Origin: Chryseobacterium viscerum
GTDB taxonomy: Bacteria > Bacteroidota > Bacteroidia > Flavobacteriales > Weeksellaceae
DNA length: 64,000 bases
Reading direction: 5' to 3'
NCBI RefSeq assembly: GCF_025949665.1
Contig: NZ_JAPDFT010000005.1
Span: 124,001 to 188,000, forward strand
The notes beneath the pieces were generated by a model. That model saw only the letters and a list, made by a program, of their open reading frames with translations. It was not told the origin of the DNA and made no database searches. Shown here piece by piece: positions 1 to 8,145 of the stretch. The first letter of the stretch is position 1; every line of letters begins with the position of its first letter. Position numbers and translations under genes: made by a program.

Positions 1-1
1 T

Positions 2-2566
2 TTAGTGATATGCCTTGTTGCTTCCTGTGCTACCAAGACAAAAAAGCCGGAGCAGCGATCAAAGCTATTGAAAGGATTTTCCACATATTATAATACTCTT
101 TTTAATGCGAAAGATGCATTAAACAGTGAGTTTACAACCAGAGATAAAGGACATAAAGATAATTTTTATGCCCCTTATATTCCTATTCTTACCTATGAAG
201 AACAGCCTTTAGGAAGTGATCTTGGACAATCGGAGGCTTTTGCCGAAAACTCCATGAAAATGGCTGAAGTAGCCAACAAACCTTCAGGAAGAGGAAATTC
301 CGGAATACCGAATATCCCTGGTGGGCCACAAGGAAATGCCCCTGCAAGACCTGACGGAGAACAAGGTAAAGGAGCTACCACTCTTGAAATTGCAGAAGCA
401 AAAGCTTTAAAAGCAATTAATAAATATTCTGTCACCAGAAACGGTGAAGAGAAAAATAAACAGATTTTTGATGCCTATATGATTCTTGCCCAGGCGAGAA
501 TTTATAGAGGTAAATCCCTGGAAGCGCTGGATGCTCTTAATTATGTGTTCACCCACATGAAAGACGATAAAAGAATTGCACTGGCAAGAATTTATCAGGG
601 TCTTGCCTATGATCAAATCAAAGATTATCACAGAGCTCATGAAACTTTTGCTAAACTGAAAGGAGAAGACATTAATAAAAGCTATGCAAAACTGCTGAGC
701 ATCTATTATTCTGAATCTCTGTTGGATGCAGGTAAAAAGGAAGAGGCCGCCAAAGAACTTGATGAAGCTTTTGAACTGAACAGCAACAGAAAACTAAAGA
801 GTAGAATTGCTTATCTGAGAGGTCAGGTTTTAGAAAATCTGAACCAGAATGACAAAGCAAGAGAAAGCTATACCGCAGCATATAAATATGCCAATGATTT
901 TGAGTTTGAAGTAAAATCTCAGATTGCCATTGCTAAAACTTTTAATGGTAAAGGTGACTATGCCGGAGCCAAAAATTATCTGGAAGGAATCAGTAAGAAA
1001 GGTACTTACGGTTCCAGAAAAAATGAATTTTATTATGCTTTAGGTTTAATGGCCAACAAAGCGGGAAAAAAAGATGAAGCCCAACAATTCTTCAGAAAAT
1101 CTCTTTTTGAAAAGGTTTCTGACCCTCAGATCCGTGGATTGGCTTATTACGAAATAGGTAAAAGCTATCTTGACAAGAATGATTACATTGGAGCCGGAAG
1201 CTATTATGACTCTGCGCTTGCAGTAATGACATATGAGCCCTCAAAAATCCTTTTAAAAGACCAGTCTGCCTACATCAAAAAGATTTCAAAGAATTATTAT
1301 CTGATCAAAAAGAATGACAGTATTCTTTCACTGGCCAAGATGGATGAGGGCCAGAAAACAGACTATTTCACCAAATATATAGCCAAATTAAAGATTAAAG
1401 AGGAAAAAGAGGAACAGGAAAGAAGACGCGCAGAAAGGAGCAAAGGATTTGATACCGGAGACTATAGCGCTAATTCTATTTTTGCAAATAGCTCCAATGC
1501 TTTTGAGGATTTCGGAGTGACTACCAAAGGATTTTACTTCGGAAACACCGGAACTGTAAGTAAAGGAACATCTACCTTTAAACAAGTCTGGGGAGATCGT
1601 GCTCTTGCTGATAACTGGCGTTTTTCCAAGAAAATGGCTTCCATTGAAGATATGAAAAATGAAGCCCTGGGAGTAACTTCAGCACCTAATCCTAGACGTT
1701 TTGAGCCCTCTTACTATATTGAGCAGATCCCTACAGATCAAGGCAAATTGTCTCAGTTGAAAAAGGACAGAGATACCGCTTCATTAGGTCTGGGAATTAT
1801 GTATCAGAACTATTTTACCAACACTCCCCTAGCTACAAAAACGCTGTATGATCTTGTAGATGTAAAACCGGAAGAAAAGGTAATGCTGCAGGCATTGTAT
1901 GAGATTTTTGCCATGAATTATGAGAAAAATCCACAGGCTTCTGAAAGAGCAAAACAGATTCTCTTAGCAGATTATCCCTACACTTCTTATGCTGAATTTG
2001 CCAGAAATCCTAAAAACAAATCTTTCGTAAAATCAACAGAAGAAGTTGAAAATGAATATAAAAAGGCATATGCCTTATTTGAATCAGAAAAATTTGCGGA
2101 AAGTAAGGAGGTAATCGATCAGACACTTCAAAAATTCCCTAAAGATGCACTGGTTCCTAAATTATACCTGCTCAACGCATTCAATGCGGGGAAATCCAGT
2201 GGAAAGGAAGTCATGATTCTGCAGCTTGAACAGATTGCACTGAATTATTCTAAAACTCCTGAAGGGATAAGAGCCAAAGAAATGCTGGTTTATCTGAAAA
2301 GTGATCTCAGCTTCCAGGCAACGGATAATAAAGGAAATGCTGTTCCACAACAACCCGGAGGAACACCTGCACAGCCTAATGCCCAGAATACCGGCGTTCC
2401 GCAAATGAACAATGGAAAAGTACAAAAGCTGGAAAATATCAGTACACAAACCCTGAATATGGGTCCTGCTCCACAGCAGGGAAATCCTTCCCAACAGCAG
2501 CAAAAAAATAAGAAAACAACAGAAACTACCAAACCAGCATCAAAGGCACCGCCAAGACCTCAATAA
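2..2566 (+). CDS. porW: T9SS-associated TPR lipoprotein PorW/SprE, 5' end cut by window
   Basis: At least 854 residues are visible. The frame is open to the first base of the window, and the visible protein begins inside a lipoprotein signal peptide (lipobox LVAS-C), so the true start lies upstream; a GTG at position 5 is only the first possible start in view. After the Cys comes a segment with YNTLFN followed by AL, seen in SprE/PorW proteins, then a Pro/Gly/Asn-rich insert (about residues 90-120). Helical TPR-like repeats follow to about residue 420, and a long helical region ends in a Gln/Pro/Asn-rich tail. SprE/PorW is a periplasmic lipoprotein needed for type IX secretion and gliding, and family proteins have a similar size. 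The assignment comes from recognising N-terminal motifs and architecture; a generic TPR lipoprotein is the alternative. Confidence 0.72.
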   Translation, partial: LVICLVASCATKTKKPEQRSKLLKGFSTYYNTLFNAKDALNSEFTTRDKGHKDNFYAPYIPILTYEEQPLGSDLGQSEAFAENSMKMAEVANKPSGRGNSGIPNIPGGPQGNAPARPDGEQGKGATTLEIAEAKALKAINKYSVTRNGEEKNKQIFDAYMILAQARIYRGKSLEALDALNYVFTHMKDDKRIALARIYQGLAYDQIKDYHRAHETFAKLKGEDINKSYAKLLSIYYSESLLDAGKKEEAAKELDEAFELNSNRKLKSRIAYLRGQVLENLNQNDKARESYTAAYKYANDFEFEVKSQIAIAKTFNGKGDYAGAKNYLEGISKKGTYGSRKNEFYYALGLMANKAGKKDEAQQFFRKSLFEKVSDPQIRGLAYYEIGKSYLDKNDYIGAGSYYDSALAVMTYEPSKILLKDQSAYIKKISKNYYLIKKNDSILSLAKMDEGQKTDYFTKYIAKLKIKEEKEEQERRRAERSKGFDTGDYSANSIFANSSNAFEDFGVTTKGFYFGNTGTVSKGTSTFKQVWGDRALADNWRFSKKMASIEDMKNEALGVTSAPNPRRFEPSYYIEQIPTDQGKLSQLKKDRDTASLGLGIMYQNYFTNTPLATKTLYDLVDVKPEEKVMLQALYEIFAMNYEKNPQASERAKQILLADYPYTSYAEFARNPKNKSFVKSTEEVENEYKKAYALFESEKFAESKEVIDQTLQKFPKDALVPKLYLLNAFNAGKSSGKEVMILQLEQIALNYSKTPEGIRAKEMLVYLKSDLSFQATDNKGNAVPQQPGGTPAQPNAQNTGVPQMNNGKVQKLENISTQTLNMGPAPQQGNPSQQQQKNKKTTETTKPASKAPPRPQ

Positions 2567-2569
2567 TAA

Positions 2570-2600
2570 AAAAAAGCGAAGATGTACTCTTCGCTTTTTT
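2570..2600. terminator. Bidirectional terminator between porW and tsaB
   Basis: A 13-bp perfect stem (2570-2582 with 2588-2600) around a 5-base loop, with an A-run on one side and a T-run on the other. It can end transcripts from both convergent genes. Confidence 0.85.
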
Positions 2601-2634
2601 TATGTTGTTTTCTATTTTTTGATATAATACAATC

Positions 2635-3309
2635 TTACGGATTCTTTTTCTTTACTCCATGGAAATCTTTGAGGTAGAAAGGCTCAAAATAAGCCATGTC
2701 TTCAAATTCTTTATTTTCTATTTTTTCCAATGTCTTTCTGATAAGATATTGTGCCGAAGGATAAACATTCTCGTTAAAAATAGCATCAGGAAGATTCAGG
2801 ATCTCTTTTGCCTTCTTAGCCCCATCTCCTACAAACAATACTTTTTTATCTCTGAATTCTTCAAAAGAAGTTTCGTCCAAAATCTTGGCTTCTGTCTCAG
2901 ATAGTTCTTTTCCCGTACTACCGTCATAAACGGCCGTATAGACCTCCATTCTCCTCGCGTCAATCAAAGGTACTATCAAGTCGTAGTTATCGTCTAAAAA
3001 AGGCTCTATCATGCTTTCAAGAGAATTCACAGCAATCAGAGGAACTTTAAGGCCATAGCAGAACCCTTTCGCAGAAGCTGCACCAATCCTTAACCCTGTA
3101 TAAGATCCGGGGCCTTTTCCCAAAGAAACAGCTTCGATATCTTTAAGAGCAATACCAGCTCCTTCCAACGCCCATTCTACATAGGTATGAAGGCTTTCAG
3201 ACTGTTTATAATTTTCGGAAACCTCTTCACACACGCACAGTAGTTTTTCATTGTATGATACCGCTACCGAACAGTTTTTGGATGATGTTTCCAGATATAG
3301 AATTTTCAT
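2635..3309 (-). CDS. tsaB: tRNA threonylcarbamoyladenosine biosynthesis protein TsaB
   Basis: 224 residues, the usual length for TsaB (YeaZ). TsaB is the ASKHA-fold partner of TsaD in the complex that installs t6A37 on ANN-decoding tRNAs in the cytoplasm. The N-terminus shows the phosphate-binding strand with ETSSKN, and GPGSYTGLRIG lies at residues 67-76, the signature of the family. TsaB lacks the metal-binding histidines of TsaD, and no HxxxH motif is present here. It lies downstream of the SDR gene on the same strand with a 79-bp gap that holds a candidate promoter element, so it may be transcribed separately. Identification is firm. Confidence 0.95.
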   Translation of the reverse strand: MKILYLETSSKNCSVAVSYNEKLLCVCEEVSENYKQSESLHTYVEWALEGAGIALKDIEAVSLGKGPGSYTGLRIGAASAKGFCYGLKVPLIAVNSLESMIEPFLDDNYDLIVPLIDARRMEVYTAVYDGSTGKELSETEAKILDETSFEEFRDKKVLFVGDGAKKAKEILNLPDAIFNENVYPSAQYLIRKTLEKIENKEFEDMAYFEPFYLKDFHGVKKKNP

Positions 3310-3367
3310 TTTCTTGTTTTAAGCTAAACAGCGATCTTGCTTTTCGCAACATTGCTTTAATATTCTG

Positions 3368-3375
3368 CAAATTTA
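3368..3375 (-). promoter_or_regulatory. Candidate -7 promoter element for tsaB
   Basis: The minus strand reads TAAATTTG, a perfect match to the Bacteroidetes -7 consensus TAnnTTTG, about 58 bases before the tsaB start. No TTG at the expected -33 spacing was seen, so support is partial. Confidence 0.4.
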
Positions 3376-3388
3376 GCCATTATTTTGA

Positions 3389-4138
3389 CTATTTTCTATA
3401 AATCGTTCTCGGTTCTGCCTGAGCACTCGGATAGATGGTCATATCTGAAACGGTAACATGTTTCGGAGCATTCACACAATAAGCAATAGCGTCAGCAATA
3501 TCTTCTGCTTTCAGGGCATCATACCCTGCATATACCGTTGAAGCTTTCTCGCTGTCACCCTTAAATCTCACCAAAGAGAAATCAGTTTCTACAGCTCCCG
3601 GCTGAATATTGGTTACTTTGATTCCAAATTCGGTAAGCTCCAGTCTCATTCCTTCTGAAATAACGTCTACTGCTTTTTTCGTTGCACAGTACACTACCCC
3701 ATTTGCGTAAGTCTGTCTTGCTGCCACAGAACTGATGTTTACTATATGACCTAAATTTTTAGTTTTCATAATTGGGATGATCATTTTAGAAACGTAGAGC
3801 AGTCCCTTCACATTTCCGTCAATCATAGAATCCCAGTCATCGGTCTTACCAGCTGAAAGAGGATCTAATCCATGAGCGTTTCCGGCATTATTGATCAGAA
3901 CATCAATCTCTTTCCAGTTTTCAGAAAGCGAATTAATAGCGGCTTCCACTTCTTCAAGATTCCTTACATCAAACAATAAACTAAATATTTCGGTATATTG
4001 AGAAAGCTCTGATTTTACAGTTTCCAATACTTCCCTTCTTCTTCCGCAGATAATGATTCTGTTTCCTTGTTTTGCAAGAAGCTCTGCAGTGGCTTTACCT
4101 ATACCGGAAGTAGCTCCGGTGATTAATACTGTCTTCAT
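3389..4138 (-). CDS. SDR family NAD(P)-dependent oxidoreductase (YdfG-like)
   Basis: 249 residues, a classical short-chain dehydrogenase/reductase. Visible motifs are the Rossmann TGATSGIG (residues 7-14), CGRRRE after the second strand (which favours NADPH), NNAG (83-86), catalytic Ser around 137, and Tyr150-x3-Lys154 (YCATK). The C-terminal part resembles serine/3-hydroxy acid dehydrogenases of the YdfG type (motif GAVETDFS, then a stretch with GYDAL and EDIADAI). The substrate cannot be read from sequence. It sits between yraN and tsaB on the same strand. The family is certain, the exact substrate is not. Confidence 0.88.
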   Translation of the reverse strand: MKTVLITGATSGIGKATAELLAKQGNRIIICGRRREVLETVKSELSQYTEIFSLLFDVRNLEEVEAAINSLSENWKEIDVLINNAGNAHGLDPLSAGKTDDWDSMIDGNVKGLLYVSKMIIPIMKTKNLGHIVNISSVAARQTYANGVVYCATKKAVDVISEGMRLELTEFGIKVTNIQPGAVETDFSLVRFKGDSEKASTVYAGYDALKAEDIADAIAYCVNAPKHVTVSDMTIYPSAQAEPRTIYRK

Positions 4139-4217
4139 AAAAATTGTTTATTAACGGTATGAATGGAATACTTTCCAGGAGTATGATATTGTTCCTTCAT
4201 ACATTGTTTTTGATTTA

Positions 4218-4589
4218 TTAATTGGCATCCAATGCATGAAAAGCATCGGCTATGTGGTCAATCTTTAAGTTTTTGTTTTCATCAGGAAGAACGGAGATAA
4301 TATCAAATCTGACTTCGCTATCTTTATTGAATTCTTCGAGATAATGATTGGCTGCAGAAACAATTGATTTTATTTTTGTTTTGGTTACAGCTTCCTGAGG
4401 GAGCATAAAGGCATCAGTAGATCTTGCCTTCACTTCCACTATGATAATCAAATTATCTTTTTCAGCAATAATATCTATTTCATTTTTCTGAAAACGAAAG
4501 TTTCTGACAAGGATTTTGTAGCCATTTTTTTTCAAATGTTCAACTGCTAAATCTTCTGCTAAGATACCGAAGTCATTGTGATCTGCCAT
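4218..4589 (-). CDS. YraN/UPF0102 family putative endonuclease
   Basis: 123 residues, typical for UPF0102. The N-terminus carries the GxxAEDLAxxxLxxxGY motif. The nuclease-like core is NEIDIIAEKD (36-45) followed by VEVKAR (51-56), which supplies the D...ExK residues of restriction-endonuclease-like folds. Its cellular role is not established. The start codon lies close to a divergent promoter region shared with the beta-propeller gene at 4627. Family identification is firm, function is open. Confidence 0.9.
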   Translation of the reverse strand: MADHNDFGILAEDLAVEHLKKNGYKILVRNFRFQKNEIDIIAEKDNLIIIVEVKARSTDAFMLPQEAVTKTKIKSIVSAANHYLEEFNKDSEVRFDIISVLPDENKNLKIDHIADAFHALDAN

Positions 4590-4608
4590 AATATATTTTG
4601 TATTTTTG
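4576..4608 (+). promoter_or_regulatory. Candidate promoter of the beta-propeller lipoprotein gene
   Basis: TATTTTTG at 4601-4608 fits the Bacteroidetes -7 consensus TAnnTTTG, with TTG at 4576-4578 (22-bp spacing). It overlaps a TTG codon at 4606 that could otherwise be taken as the gene's start, which supports the ATG at 4627 instead. Confidence 0.5.
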
Positions 4609-4619
4609 CCTTACTTTTT

Positions 4620-4627
4620 CAAACCTA
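4620..4627 (-). promoter_or_regulatory. Candidate -7 promoter element for yraN
   Basis: The minus strand reads TAGGTTTG, a TAnnTTTG match about 31 bases upstream of the yraN start. It would overlap divergently with the promoter of the plus-strand gene. No -33 element is evident. Confidence 0.35.
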
Positions 4628-5742
4628 TGAAATTTAATTTACTTTTTTGTTTTACCTTATTAGCATGTTCAATCAGCTGCTCTTCATCTGATGATATCGA
4701 TGAAGCTCAAACCAATAATAATCCGAAAAACATAATGTTTATTGGCGGAACCAATGAATATTATGCTATTAATTCTCAGAATGGACAATTAAAATGGGCG
4801 TTTTCAGTTCCTAATGGCCGTTTTGAATATAGTACTGCTTTTTATAATAATAACGTATTATATGTTGGTTGTACAGACAGTTACCTGTATGCATTGGATG
4901 CTGGTAATGGAAATTTATTATGGAAGTTTAAAGCGCATGAAGCAATAGAATCAAGTGTTTATGTTTCTAATAATACTGTTTTCTTTGGAAGTGATGACGA
5001 TGATTTCTATGCACTAAATGCGGCAACCGGGGAATTAAAATGGAAATATTCTACCGGCTTTAATGTGAGTTCAAGTCCAGTAGTATCCGGGGAAATTGTA
5101 TATTTCGCCAGTGATGATGGTTATATTTATGCCCTAAATCAGAGTAATGGAGTTCTCAAATGGAAATATTATGCAGGAGGCCTTTTTAATTCTTCTTCTT
5201 CTTCCATAGTACAGAATAACCTTTACATCGGAAATAGAAATGGTAATATTTATAATATTAACAAATCTACAGGTGAACTGAACTGGAAAAAACAACTTGG
5301 AGGCTCTATTGAGCGTTCTTCACCCACAATTTTAGATGGATACTTGTATACAACTGATGAAAATTCTTTATATAAAATAGATGCTTTAACAGGAAATATT
5401 GTTTGGCAATCTTATAATTCGGGTAACTATTCCAGCAGCCCATTTGTTAATGAAAATTACATTTCTGTAAATTCCAGTTCAGGAAATATTACTGTTATAG
5501 ATAAACAGACAGGAAATACAAAGTGGCAGAAAACAATTTACTCCAATAGTGCAGAGGCTGTCTCTACAGACGGTACAGTTTTTATTGGCGGTGGTGGTTC
5601 AAACTATGTATATGCTTTTTCCGAAAACGATGGCACAGAAAAGTGGAGATTTCCAATCAAGTCAATCACCACTTCAGCTCCAGTAATTATTAATAAAGAC
5701 GGGAAATTAGTTTATCCAAGTAAGTCCGGAGGTAGAGATTAA
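4627..5742 (+). CDS. PQQ-like beta-propeller repeat lipoprotein
   Basis: 371 residues from the ATG at 4627. That start gives a clean lipoprotein signal peptide (Lys, hydrophobic core, then a SISC-type lipobox followed by Ser/Asp), whereas the upstream TTG at 4606 would sit inside the promoter. The mature part is eight repeats of the PQQ-propeller type, each with a core like YALNAATGELKWKY (examples YALDAGNGNLLWKF, YNINKSTGELNWKK, VIDKQTGNTKWQK). This builds an eight-bladed propeller. The fold is shared by PQQ dehydrogenases and by BamB, an outer-membrane assembly lipoprotein. No PQQ-enzyme catalytic residues were recognised, so a scaffold role is more likely. The stop overlaps the convergent LD-carboxypeptidase stop by 4 bp. 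Confidence 0.85.
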   Translation: MKFNLLFCFTLLACSISCSSSDDIDEAQTNNNPKNIMFIGGTNEYYAINSQNGQLKWAFSVPNGRFEYSTAFYNNNVLYVGCTDSYLYALDAGNGNLLWKFKAHEAIESSVYVSNNTVFFGSDDDDFYALNAATGELKWKYSTGFNVSSSPVVSGEIVYFASDDGYIYALNQSNGVLKWKYYAGGLFNSSSSSIVQNNLYIGNRNGNIYNINKSTGELNWKKQLGGSIERSSPTILDGYLYTTDENSLYKIDALTGNIVWQSYNSGNYSSSPFVNENYISVNSSSGNITVIDKQTGNTKWQKTIYSNSAEAVSTDGTVFIGGGGSNYVYAFSENDGTEKWRFPIKSITTSAPVIINKDGKLVYPSKSGGRD

Positions 5743-6668
5743 AACTCTACCTTTACTTTATTATCAACTTTTACCTTAATTTCACTTCCAATAATCAATG
5801 GACGGTTATCTTTAATATGCCCATTCGGGAAAGCAAATACTACAGGGAATTTATATTTTGAAATTCTGTCAGCGATCAGTTTATAGGCAAACTCATCAAA
5901 GCTTTCTTCATAGCTTTTATTTTCTTTTTCGTCACCCATATTGGTCATCCCACCAACGATAAGTCCTTTGATCTTACTGAAAACTCCTGCAAGCTCAAGA
6001 GTCATGATCATACGGTCCAGTGCATAGAAGTTTTCTCCGATATCTTCAATAAACAAAATTTTGTCTTTAAAGTCAAAAGAATATCTGGTTCCTAAAAGAG
6101 CGTATATAAGGGCTAAATTCCCTCCAATCAGTTCTCCTTCAATATTGCCTTCTTTATTAAATTGATGCGGTTCAAGGCTGTATTTTGGGGTTTTTCCCTT
6201 TAAAATATCGAAGATCAGATCATAGCTGTCATTAGTAACGCCGAAACTTGATGTTTTGATGGTCTGCCCATGAATGGATGCAAACCCTTTTTTCAACAGA
6301 TAGCTTTGTATAACCGTGTTATCAGAATACCCGATATACCATTTCGGATTTTCTGTAAAACCTTTCATTTTCAGGTGCTGAATCAGGTGCTGGCATCCAT
6401 AACCTCCTCTGGAAGCCCATATTGCCTTGATTTCTGTATCATTTAAAGCCCAGTTGATATCTTTTATTCTTTCCTGTTCTGTTCCGGCATAATTGTATCC
6501 GTTTGAAAATCTGGTGTAAAGGTGTTCTCCGAGAACGGGTTCAAAACCTCTGCTTTTAATCATTTCTATTCCCTTTTCCATTTGAGAGGCATCTACAGCT
6601 CCAGCAGGGGAAATAACAGCTATTTTGTCGCCTTTTTTAAGGGACTTTGGAAAGATTATTTTTTTCAT
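5739..6668 (-). CDS. S66 family LD-carboxypeptidase (LdcA/MccF-like)
   Basis: 309 residues, the usual size of S66 peptidases, which cleave the L,D-bond before the terminal D-Ala of murein tetrapeptides during peptidoglycan recycling, or detoxify microcin-like conjugates (MccF branch). The Ser-Glu-His triad can be placed: Ser115 in GYSDNT, Glu208 in LFIEDIGE, His284 in PNGHIKDNRP. RGGYG (87-91) precedes the nucleophile as in the family. No signal peptide is seen, so it should be cytoplasmic. The start overlaps the stop of the LysE-type permease gene by 4 bp, so the two are almost certainly co-transcribed and translationally coupled. Confidence 0.92.
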   Translation of the reverse strand: MKKIIFPKSLKKGDKIAVISPAGAVDASQMEKGIEMIKSRGFEPVLGEHLYTRFSNGYNYAGTEQERIKDINWALNDTEIKAIWASRGGYGCQHLIQHLKMKGFTENPKWYIGYSDNTVIQSYLLKKGFASIHGQTIKTSSFGVTNDSYDLIFDILKGKTPKYSLEPHQFNKEGNIEGELIGGNLALIYALLGTRYSFDFKDKILFIEDIGENFYALDRMIMTLELAGVFSKIKGLIVGGMTNMGDEKENKSYEESFDEFAYKLIADRISKYKFPVVFAFPNGHIKDNRPLIIGSEIKVKVDNKVKVEF

Positions 6669-7351
6669 TTTGTTTTTTGATATTTTACTTCTTTCTTTTC
6701 TGCTTCTTCCAGCTGTCTTTCAAACTGATTGAACTTTTTGAAACTCTGCAGGAAGATAAAGAAACTGAAAATAATAAGAATACAGCCAACAACTCTTCTG
6801 ATTTGGTTGGCCAGTTTTTGTGTTAATTTATCGTGAAATTGCTTCGCAAGAAATATCTTGGCAAGATCTATTGAAAGGTAAGTGGCCAGTACGATCCCTA
6901 TGTATAAAATAAAACTGCTGGTGTCCGGATATTGATTTCTTACGGAAATTACCGTTACCAGCCAGAAAAGGATGACTCCAACATTTAAAAGATTAAAGAA
7001 AAAACCATTGAAAAATGTCTTAATATAATTTTGGCCAATGATCTTTTCTTCGCCGGGCAAATGCATCTTGGTTTTGGTAACCAGCATCACGACTCCGTAA
7101 ATAAAAATAAGAATGGAAGTGATCCTGTAGAAGCCAGGATGCTTATCAATTAAAGCTACGATATCTGTACTGGCATAATATGCCGCTACGATACATAATA
7201 AATCTGCTGTGATAACTCCAAGATCCAATGATAAGGCATGTTTTGGGCCTCTGGAAAAGCTGGTTTCAATTAACAGGAAGAATATAGGTCCTATAAAAAC
7301 CAAGCTCAGCATGAATCCTAATATGATCGCCGATAGTACAAGTTCTAGCAT
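6665..7351 (-). CDS. LysE family translocator
   Basis: 228 residues with about six hydrophobic segments and the LysE/RhtB N-terminal pattern (GFMLSLVFIGPIFFLLIETSF, with the Gly-Pro kink). A charged C-terminal tail of about 30 residues (EEAEKKEVKYQ) is predicted to face the cytoplasm. Family members export amino acids; the substrate cannot be read here. It is first in a two-gene unit with the LD-carboxypeptidase, so export of a murein-derived amino acid or peptide is a reasonable guess only. Confidence 0.82.
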   Translation of the reverse strand: MLELVLSAIILGFMLSLVFIGPIFFLLIETSFSRGPKHALSLDLGVITADLLCIVAAYYASTDIVALIDKHPGFYRITSILIFIYGVVMLVTKTKMHLPGEEKIIGQNYIKTFFNGFFFNLLNVGVILFWLVTVISVRNQYPDTSSFILYIGIVLATYLSIDLAKIFLAKQFHDKLTQKLANQIRRVVGCILIIFSFFIFLQSFKKFNQFERQLEEAEKKEVKYQKTK

Positions 7352-7392
7352 TTAATGTGTTTTAAAATGAAAAAAATTCATTTCGTTTTATA

Positions 7393-7423
7393 CAAAGTTA
7401 TACTTTATGATTTAATTATTCAA
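7393..7423 (-). promoter_or_regulatory. Promoter of the LysE-LdcA unit
   Basis: The minus strand shows TTG (7423-7421), a 20-bp spacer, then TAACTTTG (7400-7393), fitting both parts of the Bacteroidetes primary promoter (TTTG, 19-21 bp, TAnnTTTG). It lies about 42 bases before the LysE-type start codon. Confidence 0.6.
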
Positions 7424-7560
7424 TAAAGTTGTGATATATCAAGTCGATTTTAAGGAGAGTTTAATGTAAAGTTTTTAAGAAAATAGGAGGGGAGCAAGAA
7501 TGATAAGTGCTGAAACGTTACCAAATCCTAAACTTACTTTGGGTGGTTTTCAAAGTTCTT

Positions 7561-7595
7561 AAAAATAAAAAGGTCATTCCTCTTTGGAACAACCT
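7561..7595 (-). terminator. Terminator downstream of the rnr unit
   Basis: On the minus strand a 10-bp stem with two G-U pairs (7595-7586 with 7580-7571) and a 5-base loop is followed by a T-rich run (7570-7561). It starts about 38 bases after the stop of the small membrane protein gene. Confidence 0.75.
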
Positions 7596-7632
7596 CTTTT
7601 GTGTTATATTTTGCTGAAGATTTTCAAAAACT

Positions 7633-8145
7633 TTATCTTTCCAGGCAATTTTCATTAAAAGTAAATTCGAAGTCTTTTCTGACTTTAAGTCCAAAAATTC
7701 CTCTTTCAAAGGTATACGTAATCTGATTTTTAAACAACATTCTTTTATAATCAATGAGAAAACTTCTGGTCATATAAGAGTATTCATAGGCATTTCCACT
7801 CAAATAGACATATGTTGTCTTTCCTACCTCACGGCTGTGTACTCCTCCAACCCCGGAAACCATGCTTCTGAAACAGTATGTTTCTTTAGTAGGATTCATT
7901 CCTGTAAGATAATTTATCAAAAAGAATCCGTTTATTATCTGTGGAAATGTGACTCCAAAAAAATATTTTCTTCCCTGTTTTTCAATATTAATAATATTCC
8001 TTTTGATTAAAATATTACATATGATTACAAGAATGATCATAGCGAGTACAAACAGATAAAAATTGATAACAGTATTAAAAATTACTGTTACCAATAATAT
8101 TACGTTTAAAATACTAAATACAATGTATTTATCTATCTTTGTCAT
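7633..8145 (-). CDS. Hypothetical membrane protein downstream of rnr
   Basis: 170 residues, not recognised. Two closely spaced hydrophobic segments lie at about residues 8-48, followed by a basic stretch (IKRNIINIEKQGRK) and perhaps a third weak hydrophobic segment near 65-80. A mixed soluble region of about 90 residues ends the protein. Its start codon shares one base with the stop codon of rnr (TAATG-type junction, 8143-8147), which implies translational coupling. A terminator follows, so rnr plus this gene form a complete unit. Function unknown; tight coupling to an exoribonuclease is the only contextual hint. Confidence 0.7.
   Translation of the reverse strand: MTKIDKYIVFSILNVILLVTVIFNTVINFYLFVLAMIILVIICNILIKRNIINIEKQGRKYFFGVTFPQIINGFFLINYLTGMNPTKETYCFRSMVSGVGGVHSREVGKTTYVYLSGNAYEYSYMTRSFLIDYKRMLFKNQITYTFERGIFGLKVRKDFEFTFNENCLER

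Noticed and set aside
7518..7754. 78-codon minus-strand frame overlapping the rnr-linked membrane protein
   Set aside because: Different frame over the 3' end of a better-supported gene and across its terminator.
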